From: Deltaproteobacteria bacterium
GTDB lineage: Bacteria; Desulfobacterota; Dissulfuribacteria; Dissulfuribacterales; QOAL01
Length of the DNA: 45,887 nt
Direction: 5' to 3'
NCBI GenBank assembly: GCA_015494395.1
Contig: WGBG01000158.1
Span: 1 to 45,887 of the forward strand
The position numbers and the translations under genes are program-made. Every line of letters starts with the position of its first letter. The stretch's first letter is position 1. Below the pieces are notes generated by a model. It made no database searches and was not told where the DNA came from. It was given only the letters and a program-made list of their open reading frames with translations. Positions 15,796 to 25,379 of the stretch are shown here, in pieces.

Positions 15796-16671
15796 CTATT
15801 TTTTCATGTTGAGATCATGCGGGTTACCATGACATTTACTGCAGTCGCCAAACTTCTTGATCATCTTTTCTGCATGCGGTGTTGAGTGACATGATTGACA
15901 TGTGGGAATGTATCCGTGTTTGTCAGCATGACAAAATACGCACTGAAGCTTACCGTGGGCAGCAGACGTAGATGCCATGCGCTTCACCGGATCTTCATGA
16001 CACCCGGCACACAGGCTGTTTGGCACATCGGTTCCGTAGGCAATCTCCTTGGGCATGTGGGGATTGTGGCACTTCATGCACTCAGGATTATTTTTGAACG
16101 GAGTATGGGGCTTTTCATGGCATTCAGTACACTTTGGTTTGTATCCATGTCTGTCATGGTGACAGGTATCACATGCAACATTGGTATGCCCGCTTGGATG
16201 ATCCTTGATCTGCTTTGCCTGTTTGGCATGGCACTTGATGCAGTACGGCTCAACGGCTTTCATCTCAATGCTTGCAAGCGGTGCATGGGCATTTGCATGG
16301 CACATGAGGCACTGGGTCATCTCCTTTTCCTTGCCATGCGGCAGGTTATGGCAATTCTTGCAATGAGGCACACGCTGATCCCAGGTAAGCCCCCGTCTGA
16401 AATTGTGAAAGGTCTTATGGCAGAAGGTGCACTTCTTCTTATGGGCTCCCATGCCCTTTTTGATAGACATGTAAACAGAGTAGTGGCACCGGGCACACTC
16501 CACAGAGGTAAGGGGCTTGATGTCCTGGCTGTAGATGTCCGCCCCTGCATCAGCAGGTTTCTCCCTGGCACTTTCTTCAGCCTGCACCCCCTGTATTATG
16601 AGAAACATTAAAGAGATAAGGCAGCAGCTTATAAAAAGGCTTAACTGGGTTATCCGTGTCTGATTCTTCAT
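15796..16671 (-). CDS. Dodecahaem c-type cytochrome (8+4 arrangement)
   Basis: The 291-residue protein starts with a secretion signal (MKNQTRITQLSLFISCCLIS, probable cleavage after VQA near residue 31). I count twelve CxxCH motifs: CARCH, CTFCH, CKNCH, CLMCH, CIKCH, CDTCH, CTECH, CMKCH, then CAGCH, CVFCH, CQSCH, CSKCH. Abundant additional His residues can serve as distal haem ligands. The last four motifs form the same tail as in the two upstream cytochromes (haem, H-x-L-x-C, haem, C..CH..PH). The first eight diverge most from the other proteins. It is presumably periplasmic or extracellular and carries electrons. The redox partner cannot be told from sequence. Confidence 0.93.
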   Translation of the reverse strand: MKNQTRITQLSLFISCCLISLMFLIIQGVQAEESAREKPADAGADIYSQDIKPLTSVECARCHYSVYMSIKKGMGAHKKKCTFCHKTFHNFRRGLTWDQRVPHCKNCHNLPHGKEKEMTQCLMCHANAHAPLASIEMKAVEPYCIKCHAKQAKQIKDHPSGHTNVACDTCHHDRHGYKPKCTECHEKPHTPFKNNPECMKCHNPHMPKEIAYGTDVPNSLCAGCHEDPVKRMASTSAAHGKLQCVFCHADKHGYIPTCQSCHSTPHAEKMIKKFGDCSKCHGNPHDLNMKK

Positions 16672-16778
16672 GTTTACCTTCTCTCCTTCCTGCCCTTGGA
16701 ACCGTCAACTCCATGCTTGTTATGAATTTGATTCACAGTTTGTACCCCTATTGCCCTGCCATAAACCTTATCCATTGC

Positions 16779-18062
16779 TTACCTCTGGAGCGCATGGGGC
16801 GTGTTATGGCATGTATGGCAATCATTAAATTGCGTGTGGAAGCCTGTGGCATGAGGCATACCGTGACAATCTTCGCATGTAAGAATTGATTTGTGCCTCC
16901 GTCTGTGGCAGTAGGCACAGTTTAATTCATGATGTCTGGTCCTGTTTTCTGCAAGCTGCTTCACCTCAGTGCTGTGACACGCCCCGCAAAGTTTTGGTTC
17001 AACCTTGTTGCCATACTCCAGGAGGGTTGGTGCATGGGGAATATGGCACTTGAGGCAGTCAGCGTACTTCATGTCCGGGCTGTGTGGCTTGTGGCATTGA
17101 GTGCATTCCTTGAACTGTCCATGAACAGGATGGCATGCATTACAGTCAAGCTGGGCATGTTTGCTGGGTTTGCGTTTCATGTCCGCAAGCGGGCCCTCAT
17201 GACAGGTTGCACACACAGGTTTAACGTCTTTCAATTTTGAAAGTTCAAAATCCATGGGCGCATGGGGATCGTGACACCTGGTGCAGTCTGGCACACCAAA
17301 GTGTTTACTTTCCTGCCGATCATGACATTTCTGGCAGGCAGGGATAACCCCTTCCTCATGTGGCGGGTGTTTTTCATGGCACTCAACACACTGGAGATTT
17401 TCCAAATGGCGGCCACCTTTCTGCTTGAACCTGCCGACTATATCGTCGTGACATGCGGAACACCTCTGGGCAGTGGCCTTGTCTGTCCATACATATACAG
17501 CGGGTTTGTGAGGGCTGTGACAGGCAAGACAGTCGGAAATCTTCAGGAAGTCAGCATGCTTCTCGTGACAGTCTGTACATTTGTGGTACCTGCCCTCCTT
17601 GAGGCCGTGACCTGTATGGCAGTTGTTGCAATCCTGTCTGGAGTGAGCGCTGGGGAAATCTTTCATGTCAATACCGGGCTGTGAATGGCATGTGATACAG
17701 CCCGGTTTGACATCTTTAAGCTTGGTGAAATCGGTTATTACAGGTGCGTGAGGATTGTGACATCTGGTGCAGTCAGTCAGGGTAAAGTGTTTTTTCTCTG
17801 CAGGATCGTGACACATACTGCACTTGGGTATTATTGCCTCCCCCTCTGGAGGATGTCCCTGGTGACAGTCAAGACAGCCTATAACATCCCTGTGGGCAGA
17901 GGCCTGTGCCTGCAGAACACTTACGATATCGTCATGACATTTTATACAGTCATCATCAGACAGGACTGTGCTCCAGGCAGGAGCGCCTGTAAAGAGGATA
18001 CAGACAACTGCCAGTCCGGAGCAAAGCCAGCTATATCTGAGTAGAGATTTCATCCTCGCCAC
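16779..18062 (-). CDS. Twenty-haem c-type cytochrome (8+8+4 arrangement)
   Basis: The 427-residue protein has a signal peptide (LCSGLAVVCILFTGAPAWS) and twenty CxxCH motifs. Residues 39-189 hold haems 1-8 and 201-345 hold haems 9-16. The two blocks align with each other (CHDDIV, HPP-E-IIP-C, CHD-KHF-DCTRCH-PHAP, KLKDVKP-C-TCH), so they are an internal duplication. Residues 359-424 hold haems 17-20, the tail common to all three cytochromes. The start may be GTG at 18062, preceded by AAGGA, or ATG at 18053 (MKSLLRYS). Such large multihaem proteins act as molecular wires in periplasmic or extracellular electron transfer. That role is inferred. Confidence 0.93.
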   Translation of the reverse strand: MARMKSLLRYSWLCSGLAVVCILFTGAPAWSTVLSDDDCIKCHDDIVSVLQAQASAHRDVIGCLDCHQGHPPEGEAIIPKCSMCHDPAEKKHFTLTDCTRCHNPHAPVITDFTKLKDVKPGCITCHSQPGIDMKDFPSAHSRQDCNNCHTGHGLKEGRYHKCTDCHEKHADFLKISDCLACHSPHKPAVYVWTDKATAQRCSACHDDIVGRFKQKGGRHLENLQCVECHEKHPPHEEGVIPACQKCHDRQESKHFGVPDCTRCHDPHAPMDFELSKLKDVKPVCATCHEGPLADMKRKPSKHAQLDCNACHPVHGQFKECTQCHKPHSPDMKYADCLKCHIPHAPTLLEYGNKVEPKLCGACHSTEVKQLAENRTRHHELNCAYCHRRRHKSILTCEDCHGMPHATGFHTQFNDCHTCHNTPHALQR

Positions 18063-18107
18063 CTGTTTCCTTTCTGAGGGCCTGCCATTCAGGCAGGCCC
18101 TGCAGGA

Positions 18108-18920
18108 TTATTTTGCAAGGTTGTGCGGATCCCGGTGACATACAAGACACTGCGGGAACTTGTTGTGGATGTAGGTGTCATGCGGCAGATCATGGCACTC
18201 TTCGCACTGCATGATGTTCTTGTGGTGTTCCGGGTGACACTCGTAACATGCAAGGTCAGAGTGGGCCGTCTTGTGCTCCTTGAGGAGTCCGAATTCCTGA
18301 TCATGACATGCTGCACACATGTTGGGAGCAACATTGTCTCCGTATGCGACATCTGTAGGGCTGTGAGGCCTGTGACACAGGAAGCAGTCCTTTGCCTTCA
18401 TCTCGTCTGAGTGTCCCTCATGGCAGTCAACACAGGTGTTGTACTGACCTTCACCCAGGCCGTGTTCATAGTGGCAGTTGTTACAGTCCTGCTCGGAGTG
18501 TGCGCTTGGATGGAGCTTCATCTCTGCATCCTGCTCGGCGTGACACGCTATACAGGCTGGTTTTGCAGCAGGCTCTGCCTTTGTGAAGTCAATTTTAAGC
18601 GGATGGTGGGGATAGTGGCAGGAAACGCAGCCCTGAACCTTGAAGTGATCATTGTCTTCAGGGTCGTGACACATTGAGCATTCAGGGATACAGTTTTTGC
18701 CTGTGGGCGGGTGCTCAAGGTGACATTCAGTACAGCCTACATCCTTGTGGGATGCCCCGTTGTCATCAACATCCTTTACCTCTGACTTATGACACTTTAC
18801 ACAGTCTGCATCATTAAGTGCGGCGGACGTTGTAGCCGCCTCTTCCTCGCCTATGGCAGACATGGTTGCAAATGCCAGGAAACTGCAGATGGCAAGCAGG
18901 ATTAAAGAAAATCTTTTCAT
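18108..18920 (-). CDS. Dodecahaem c-type cytochrome (8+4 arrangement), first gene of operon
   Basis: With the ATG at 18920, which is preceded by GAGGAGG, the product is 270 residues (MKRFSLILLAICSFLAFATM...) and has a signal peptide cleaved near residue 24-26. Twelve CxxCH motifs are present: eight in the block shared with the 20-haem protein (CVKCH, CTECH, CSMCH, CVSCH, CIACH, CNNCH, CVDCH, CFLCH) and four in the tail (CAACH, CYECH, CEECH, CLVCH). It equals one octahaem module plus the tail, so the 20-haem protein looks like this one with a second module inserted. It heads a four-gene operon. Six additional residues from an ATG at 18938 are unlikely because they contain the ribosome site. 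Confidence 0.93.
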   Translation of the reverse strand: MKRFSLILLAICSFLAFATMSAIGEEEAATTSAALNDADCVKCHKSEVKDVDDNGASHKDVGCTECHLEHPPTGKNCIPECSMCHDPEDNDHFKVQGCVSCHYPHHPLKIDFTKAEPAAKPACIACHAEQDAEMKLHPSAHSEQDCNNCHYEHGLGEGQYNTCVDCHEGHSDEMKAKDCFLCHRPHSPTDVAYGDNVAPNMCAACHDQEFGLLKEHKTAHSDLACYECHPEHHKNIMQCEECHDLPHDTYIHNKFPQCLVCHRDPHNLAK

Positions 18921-19063
18921 TTTTCCCTCCTCAAACATGATACCCTGAACCAGCAGGGCCTAAGTGAACAGAAGCACGCCTTGATTCCTCTCCGGCGGAA
19001 ACAGTCAAGACAACAAGAACTGTCTTGTACAGGTTAATCTGATGCCTGACACTACAAAATACA

Positions 19064-19099
19064 AAATTCAGCTCTTCTGTCAATCATGGCGCTGAATTT
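19064..19099. repeat. Inverted repeat upstream of the cytochrome operon
   Basis: AAATTCAGC (19064-19072) and GCTGAATTT (19091-19099) are exact inverted repeats separated by 18 bases, about 145-180 bp upstream of the first cytochrome gene. It could be an operator or an mRNA hairpin in the long leader (18921-19172), or chance in A+T-rich DNA. Nothing else is recognisable in this gap. Confidence 0.35.
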
Positions 19100-19172
19100 C
19101 CATTCAGTTTTTAAGTCCCCGATTGCGAACTTGCCTGTTTTATTGCACATCCGCCTAAAAGGATTGGCACCT

Positions 19173-19904
19173 TCATTGAGTAACAGTCCTGGCAATGGCC
19201 ATTACATCAACTTTTGATGCCCCTGCCCTCTTTAACACAGCGGCTGCGCTCCCGGCAGTGAAACCTGTGGTGATGATGTCATCAAAAAGCAGTATGGCAT
19301 TTCCTTTGACAGCATCTGCCCTGCCTGCCCGGAGAGTGAATGCCCCCTGGACGTTTTTCTTTCTGCTCTCTGAAGAAAGCTCCATCTGGGGTCTGGTGGC
19401 TTTCACCCTTGCAAGCAGGTCTGTTTTTACCAGATCAGGGGGAAAGATCCGCCTGCCCAGCACTACTGCCTGGTTATAACCTCGCTCCCTAAGCCTTGAA
19501 ATATGAAGGGGAATGGGAACTACTGAGGAATATGCGGTAAAATCACTGTCTTGCAAAAGGTCCCACGCCATTTGGGACATAACCCTCAGTGCATTGCTGT
19601 CTGCGTTAAACTTTATCCTGTGTATCAGCTTGCGGATTGTGCCTTCATACAGAAATAGCGCCCTTGCACTTTCAAAAACCGGTCTTCTCTTTATGCAGGA
19701 GCCGCAGACATGGTCATTTCCCGCACGGGAAGTAAATGGAATGCCGCAAACCGGACAGATAGGAGAAGATATGACGGTAATATCAGAGGAACATTCAGCG
19801 CAGAGGTGACGTGCAGAATTCCGGGATGTTATGGGTTTACTGCACGCGGCACATGCAGGAGGGTAGAGGAGATTTAAAAGGTATTCAAGAGGATTTAATG
19901 TCAC
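19173..19904 (-). CDS. comF: ComF-family phosphoribosyltransferase-like protein
   Basis: The 243-residue protein begins with a zinc-finger region: CAACSKPI, CAECSS, CPVCGIPF and CGSC (residues 18-72). A phosphoribosyltransferase fold follows, with the PRPP-loop motif ILLFDDIITTGFTAGSA near residue 210 and RERGYNQAVVLGR. ComF proteins are needed for natural transformation in several bacteria, apparently coupling ssDNA import to PriA. Homologues also occur in non-competent species, so competence cannot be claimed. It stands between the cytochrome operon and icd on the same strand, about 85 bp after icd, with a hairpin (19944-19972) between. Confidence 0.9.
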   Translation of the reverse strand: MTLNPLEYLLNLLYPPACAACSKPITSRNSARHLCAECSSDITVISSPICPVCGIPFTSRAGNDHVCGSCIKRRPVFESARALFLYEGTIRKLIHRIKFNADSNALRVMSQMAWDLLQDSDFTAYSSVVPIPLHISRLRERGYNQAVVLGRRIFPPDLVKTDLLARVKATRPQMELSSESRKKNVQGAFTLRAGRADAVKGNAILLFDDIITTGFTAGSAAAVLKRAGASKVDVMAIARTVTQ

Positions 19905-19943
19905 ATGGATTTGGCGATTGGTATCATTAAAGAAAGTAAAGGC

Positions 19944-19972
19944 GGCAGCAGGAATATCGGTTCCCTGCTGCC
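19944..19972 (-). terminator. Probable terminator hairpin between icd and comF
   Basis: GGCAGCAGG and CCTGCTGCC form a 9-bp GC-rich stem with an 11-base loop, 17 bp after the icd stop. On the minus strand the stem is followed by GCCTTTACTTTCTTTAAT, a weak and interrupted T-tract, so it may terminate icd partially or simply protect the mRNA 3' end. Confidence 0.55.
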
Positions 19973-19988
19973 ATCAAACAAATTAAAG

Positions 19989-21215
<1,227 letters not shown>

Positions 21216-21290
21216 TCCTCCTGAAGTAATAAACTGCCGGGCATGAATTTTGTGAAGCCCGTTATAAACCGTAGGTATTAATTTTCTGGT

Positions 21291-21523
21291 AACTGTTCAG
21301 CGTATTGATGGTAATTGAGGTTAGTGAATGGCCTTGTTTTTCCGTTCCGGTGAACAATTTCTTGTTTTTCTAAGGCTTGCTCCGCCAAAATCGCGAAACT
21401 CGCTCATACCTCGCTCAGACAGACGCAATTTTTATGGCTGCGCTTCGCCAAGAAAAACTACGAAATTCTTCATAGTCACTCCAAAACAAGACCATTCCCT
21501 ACGCTGAATAGATACATTTTCTG
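21291..21523 (-). mobile_element. Family A MITE, copy A3 (inverted), with perfect 8-bp target duplication
   Basis: The element proper is 21299-21515. It starts GTAACTGTTCAGCGTA and ends ACGCTGAATAGATAC, giving terminal inverted repeats of about 15 bp with two mismatches. ATTTTCTG flanks both sides (21291-21298 and 21516-21523). It lies in the divergent spacer between icd and the flavodoxin-like gene. Confidence 0.93.
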
Positions 21524-21619
21524 CTTCCAAATAGCAAACAGTCATAATAAACTGAAGTATTAAATTGGTCACCAAATTTTGCTATGCTTTGTACATTTTT
21601 TTAAATCAGGAGTATTCAA

Positions 21620-22225
21620 ATGGCAGAAATACTAATAATCAACGGTTCCCCCAGAAAGAATGGCAATACAGATATCCTGACAGATGAGCTGCTTAAATCG
21701 GCTACGGAGCATGGTGCCGCTGCAGAAAAGATACGGCTTGTAAAAACAAAGGTTAAGCCATGTCTTGAATGCGGTGGATGCGATGAGACCGGCAAATGCA
21801 TCATAAAAGATGATGGAAACGAGCTCTTTGACAAGATAGCAGAGGCTGACTACCTGGTAGTTGGCTCTCCCATATTCTTTTACAACATTACGTCCATTAC
21901 CCAGGCAATGGTGGAGCGTTCTCAGGCCTGCTGGGTAAGAAAGTATTTGCTCAAGAAGGGACCCTGGGGTGGCAAGCGGAGAAAGGGTATCTTTATATCT
22001 GTTGGCGCCACAAAGGGAAAACTGCTTTTTGACGGAGTTATTCGTGTTATGAAGTATTTCTTTGACGCAGTGGATGCGGATTATGCAGGCTCCCTGCTTT
22101 ACAGGAATACCGAGGCAAAGGGTGCCATAGCCCGTAATGAAAAGGCAATGGAAGATGTGAGAGAGCTTGGGAGGCTGCTTGCCCAGAAGTCTGATCTTGC
22201 AGGGTTTGATGCCCTTGAGCTCTAA
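21620..22225 (+). CDS. Flavodoxin-like NAD(P)H-dependent FMN reductase / Fe-S flavoprotein family
   Basis: The 201-residue protein has the flavodoxin-fold FMN-binding start ILIINGSPRKNGNTDILTDE and the second phosphate-side segment ADYLVVGSPIFFYNITSITQ. Between them lies a cysteine cluster, KPCLECGGCDETGKC, residues 47-61. That spacing is common in this family and in some members may hold an Fe-S cluster or simply be structural. The usual role is electron transfer or reduction of flavin, quinone or metal; the substrate is not predictable. AGGAG precedes ATG by eight bases. It is monocistronic, with an A element upstream and a C element downstream. Confidence 0.85.
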   Translation: MAEILIINGSPRKNGNTDILTDELLKSATEHGAAAEKIRLVKTKVKPCLECGGCDETGKCIIKDDGNELFDKIAEADYLVVGSPIFFYNITSITQAMVERSQACWVRKYLLKKGPWGGKRRKGIFISVGATKGKLLFDGVIRVMKYFFDAVDADYAGSLLYRNTEAKGAIARNEKAMEDVRELGRLLAQKSDLAGFDALEL

Positions 22226-22251
22226 ACTTATGTGGCTGTCCCCCCAGATGA

Positions 22252-22333
22252 AAGTTAGCTCAAAGTCGGAAGCTGCAACCAAACTTGACATCTTTTCCTT
22301 TGAGCCTTGAGCTTTCAGCTTTGAGCTATTTTC
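22252..22333 (-). repeat. Family C repeat, copy C1
   Basis: On the minus strand it reads AAAATAGCTCAAAGCTGAAA, and its other end reads GCTTCCGACTTTGAGCTAA. The two ends are partly complementary (AGCTCAAAG / CTTTGAGCT). A second copy lies at 36177-36264 in the opposite orientation. It has no coding potential and no clear target duplication. Confidence 0.75.
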
Positions 22334-22383
22334 ACGCTAAACTTACTTGACACCACTATGCTTTTTTATTTTTTTCTCCTGCC

Positions 22384-22974
22384 ATGAATAATAATGTAAA
22401 ACATTTTATTGCATCATCAGCCCTGGATACTGTCTCTGCCCTTCAGGCAAGCATAGATGCCTGTGGAGGCAGTATTGAAAAATTGGCAGAAGAGGTGGCA
22501 GGTGCCGTAAAAAGGGGCGGAAAGGTGCTTCTCTTTGGTAATGGAGGCAGTGCGGCAGATGCTCAGCACATTGCAGCGGAGTTTGTTAACCGCTTCCGGA
22601 TTAACAGGCCTGCAATGGCTGCCATTGCGCTCACAACTGATTCATCAGTCCTGACCTCCATTTCAAATGACTTTGATTATAAAAATTGCTTTTCCAGACA
22701 GGTGGAGGCACTTGCAGTTAAAGGGGATGTTGTAATTGGAATCAGCACAAGTGGAAATTCACCAAATGTGCTGGACGCCCTTGAAACTGCAAAGGAAAAG
22801 GGGGCATTAACAGCAGGTTTTACAGGAAAGCGTCCAGGACCAATGGCCCCCCTGTGTGATATCCTGGTTACGGTTCCAAGCACTGATACACCACGAATAC
22901 AGGAGGTTCATATCTTCCTTGCCCACTGTCTCTGCGACCTTGTTGAAAAGGCGCTGTTTGAAACCGACTCATGA
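22384..22974 (+). CDS. gmhA: Phosphoheptose isomerase (sedoheptulose-7-phosphate isomerase)
   Basis: This 196-residue SIS-domain protein converts sedoheptulose 7-phosphate to D-glycero-D-manno-heptose 7-phosphate, the first step of ADP-heptose synthesis for lipopolysaccharide core. Signature motifs are LLFGNGGSAADAQHIAAEFV, ALTTDSSVLTSISNDFDY, GISTSGNSPNV and the C-terminal PRIQEVHIFLAHCLCDLVE. The last contains the catalytic His region and separates GmhA from other SIS proteins. No ribosome site is visible (the ATG follows CTCCTGCC), which may mean a weak or leaderless start. It overlaps the next gene by ATGA, so the two are translationally coupled. Other heptose genes are not in the window. 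Confidence 0.95.
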   Translation: MNNNVKHFIASSALDTVSALQASIDACGGSIEKLAEEVAGAVKRGGKVLLFGNGGSAADAQHIAAEFVNRFRINRPAMAAIALTTDSSVLTSISNDFDYKNCFSRQVEALAVKGDVVIGISTSGNSPNVLDALETAKEKGALTAGFTGKRPGPMAPLCDILVTVPSTDTPRIQEVHIFLAHCLCDLVEKALFETDS

Positions 22975-23918
22975 GTTACCCGGAGCCCATAGATCTCTCA
23001 GGTCTTTCCACTTACTCCCTATTTGAAAGACCCAGCAAGGTATCAGTATCAGATTTCGCAAAGCCTGTATCCGCCGGCATGAGTATGCGGGATTTTTTGA
23101 AAGCACTGCCCGCCCAGCTTGCCGCATCAGATATAATCGCCCTGGCAGAAGCTGTAGCAGAAGCTGCGAAGAACAGGCGCAGGGTTATGATCACAATGGG
23201 AGCCCATGTTATCAAGGTGGGGCTAAATCCCATTCTGATAGACCTGATGAAACGTGGCATAATCTCTTCGCTGTCAGTAAACGGTGCATGCATTATTCAT
23301 GATACAGAGACCGCAATGGCAGGAAAGACATCTGAAGATGTTGGAGCGGTCCTTGGGGATGGGAGTTTTGGTGCAGCCAAGGAGACAGGCAAGTTTCTTA
23401 ACAGGGCAATCAGGGAGGCACAGGAGACAAACCAGGGCCTTGGAAAAACAGTTGGAAAAAGGCTTCTTGAAAACGAATTTCCCTATAACTCCTTAAGTCT
23501 TCTTGCCCAGGCAGCACGTTTTGATGTGCCTGTTACTGTTCATGTTGCAGTGGGAACTGACATCATTCACATACACCCGTCTGTAAGCGGTGCAGCAACA
23601 GGTGAGGCAAGTCATACTGATTTTCGTATCTTTGCATCACTTGTAAAGGAGCTGCAGGATGGAGTGCTTCTTAACATCGGCTCTGCAGTGATAATGCCCG
23701 AGGTTTTTTTAAAAGCCCTTACACTTGTCAGAAACCTCGGTTATGAGGTTAGCAGGTTTACAACTGCAAATTTTGACTTTATCCGCCAGTACCGTCCCCT
23801 TACAAACGTGGTCAACAGGCCCACATCAGGCGGCGGCCGAGGATACAATATTACAGGACATCATGAGCTCATGATACCGCTCCTTGCCGCTGCAGTCCTT
23901 GAAGCCCTTGAAGAATAG
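22971..23918 (+). CDS. Deoxyhypusine-synthase-like protein of unknown substrate
   Basis: The 315-residue product resembles the bacterial branch of the deoxyhypusine synthase family. The clearest resemblance is RVMITMGAHVIKVGLNPILI followed by DLMKRGIISSLSVNGACIIHD, with HVAVGTDIIHIHPSVSGAAT and SHTDFRIFA further on. True deoxyhypusine synthase modifies eIF5A, which bacteria lack. I see no clear equivalent of the catalytic lysine segment of the eukaryotic enzymes, so the reaction is unknown. It overlaps gmhA by 4 bp, which suggests a linked function, perhaps in envelope sugar or polyamine metabolism. The family call is moderate and made from memory of motifs; the function is unassigned. Confidence 0.65.
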   Translation: MSYPEPIDLSGLSTYSLFERPSKVSVSDFAKPVSAGMSMRDFLKALPAQLAASDIIALAEAVAEAAKNRRRVMITMGAHVIKVGLNPILIDLMKRGIISSLSVNGACIIHDTETAMAGKTSEDVGAVLGDGSFGAAKETGKFLNRAIREAQETNQGLGKTVGKRLLENEFPYNSLSLLAQAARFDVPVTVHVAVGTDIIHIHPSVSGAATGEASHTDFRIFASLVKELQDGVLLNIGSAVIMPEVFLKALTLVRNLGYEVSRFTTANFDFIRQYRPLTNVVNRPTSGGGRGYNITGHHELMIPLLAAAVLEALEE

Positions 23919-23965
23919 GGGTAATATCTTTCGCTGTCTGTTTTTCGGACTAACCGGAACTCTAT

Positions 23966-24181
23966 ACAACCTAAATTGAGCGTTTCAAAATGCGGAAAAT
24001 CATTTTTCTCATGAAATTAAAAGGCGTTATATTGATTACAGCTTTCCAATTTTGAAACCCTTCGGGATTGCCGGATTCACTGCATCTCCTTTGTCAGAGG
24101 AATTTCCATATAGCCGACTATTATGGAAATTCCTCTTTCGCAGATCTGCAGCAAATCCGACCATCGCTCAATCCAGGTACA
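23966..24181 (+). mobile_element. Family B MITE, copy B1, with 3-bp target duplication
   Basis: The element proper is 23969-24178, exactly 210 bp. It starts ACCTAAATTGAGCG and ends CGCTCAATCCAGGT, and ACA flanks both sides (23966-23968 and 24179-24181). A perfect 15-bp stem, AGAGGAATTTCCATA (24096-24110) with TATGGAAATTCCTCT (24122-24136), sits near the right third. No transposase is encoded. A short frame beginning near 24052 and reading into the next gene is repeat sequence. Confidence 0.95.
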
Positions 24182-24203
24182 AAAAAATTATAGGAGCAAA
24201 AAA

Positions 24204-24431
24204 ATGCCTATTTATGAATATGTGTGTGAAAAGTGCGGAGAAGACTTTGAGCAGCTTGTTTTAGGTTCAGGAACTGTTGTCCAGTGCCCCAAGTGCGGTT
24301 CAATGAACACCAAAAAACAGATGTCTGCATGTGCCTTCAAGTCAGGCAGCAGCTTTACAGGAACCGGCAGCAAGGCATCCAGCTCATGTTCCGGATGCAC
24401 AAGCACAAACTGCAGCTCCTGTGGAGGATAA
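24204..24431 (+). CDS. FmdB-family small zinc-ribbon protein
   Basis: This 75-residue protein starts MPIYEYVCEKCGEDFEQLV, the hallmark of the FmdB putative regulatory family. A four-cysteine zinc ribbon (CEKC...CPKC) spans residues 8-35. The tail is rich in Ser, Gly and Cys (CSGCTSTNCSSCGG). The start is set by AGGAG eight bases upstream of ATG. It immediately precedes hemC (11 bp). The family is widespread but has no firmly established function. A family B element ends 25 bp upstream, so the promoter may lie partly in the element. Confidence 0.85.
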   Translation: MPIYEYVCEKCGEDFEQLVLGSGTVVQCPKCGSMNTKKQMSACAFKSGSSFTGTGSKASSSCSGCTSTNCSSCGG

Positions 24432-24441
24432 TCATAAATAT

Positions 24442-25377
24442 ATGCCTGAAAAATTTGTATTAGCCACAAGAAAGAGCCTTCTGGCCCTTACCCAGTCAAA
24501 ATGGGTAAAGTCAGAGATTGAAAAGAGATGGCCCGGTGTTGAGATTGAACTCCTCAAAGTTGTAACCCGTGGAGACAAGATACTTGACGTACCGCTGGCA
24601 AAGGTTGGGGGCAAGGGCCTTTTTGTCAAGGAGATTGAGGACGCCCTGCTTGAAAAGCGGGCAGACCTTGCGGTTCACAGCCTGAAGGATTGCCCGACTG
24701 AGCTTCCTGACGGGCTTGAAGTTTCAGTCTTTCCCCAGAGGGAAGATCCCCGTGATGCCTTTATATCAAGAGATGGCAAGGGGCTTTCAAGCCTCCCCAA
24801 GGGTGCCAGGGTCGGGACAAGCAGCCTGAGGCGCATGTCACAGCTTAAAAAACTGAGGCCCGATCTTGTTATAGAATCCCTGCGCGGGAACCTTGATACA
24901 AGGCTCAGGAAACTTGATGAGGGGCAGTACGACGCAATTATCCTGGCTGCAGCAGGGCTTAACAGGCTGGGCTTAAGTGACAGGGTAACCGAATACCTTG
25001 ACCCTGATATTATGCTTCCTGCCATTGGCCAGGGTTCCCTAGGGATTGAGTTCAGAAGCAATGATTCACGGATGCGTGAAATTCTTGCATCCATTCACCA
25101 TGAGGAGACTGCCACCTGTGTCAGGGCTGAGAGGGCATTTCTTCTGAGGCTTGAAGGTGGCTGCCAGGTGCCAATTGGTGCCCATGCTGTGCTTTCCGGA
25201 GACTCAATTGAGATGCACGGTCTTGTTGCAGATGAGGATGGAAATCAGGTTATTAAAAGGAGCCGTACCGGTTCGGCATCCTCTCCAGAGGCACTTGGAA
25301 CTGAACTTGCCGACGAGATCCTTGAGGCAGGCGGCAGGGAAATACTTGAAAAGGTTTACAGCGAAAACGCGGGTTGA
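24442..25377 (+). CDS. hemC: Porphobilinogen deaminase (hydroxymethylbilane synthase)
   Basis: Counted from the ATG at 24442, the 311-residue protein polymerises four porphobilinogens into hydroxymethylbilane for haem, sirohaem and corrinoid synthesis. Motifs are VLATRKSLLALTQS, KGLFVKEIEDALL, AVHSLKDCPTELPDG, GTSSLRRMSQL, LRGNLDTRLRKLDEG, and LEGGCQVPIGAHA, whose Cys241 carries the dipyrromethane cofactor. GGAGGA lies 12 bases upstream, rather far. It is followed without a gap by cobA/hemD: its TGA overlaps or abuts the next start. High haem demand from the multihaem cytochromes makes the pathway important in this cell. Confidence 0.97.
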   Translation: MPEKFVLATRKSLLALTQSKWVKSEIEKRWPGVEIELLKVVTRGDKILDVPLAKVGGKGLFVKEIEDALLEKRADLAVHSLKDCPTELPDGLEVSVFPQREDPRDAFISRDGKGLSSLPKGARVGTSSLRRMSQLKKLRPDLVIESLRGNLDTRLRKLDEGQYDAIILAAAGLNRLGLSDRVTEYLDPDIMLPAIGQGSLGIEFRSNDSRMREILASIHHEETATCVRAERAFLLRLEGGCQVPIGAHAVLSGDSIEMHGLVADEDGNQVIKRSRTGSASSPEALGTELADEILEAGGREILEKVYSENAG

Positions 25378-25379
25378 TT

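Noticed and set aside
15895-16611. Long open frames antisense to the cytochrome genes
   Set aside because: The repeated CxxCH codons on the real strand create stop-poor antisense frames. These frames lack start signals, and their composition mirrors the haem motifs.
19160-19178. Second sigma-54-like site (TGGCACCTTCATTGAG)
   Set aside because: The -12 element lacks GC, and no plus-strand gene lies downstream.
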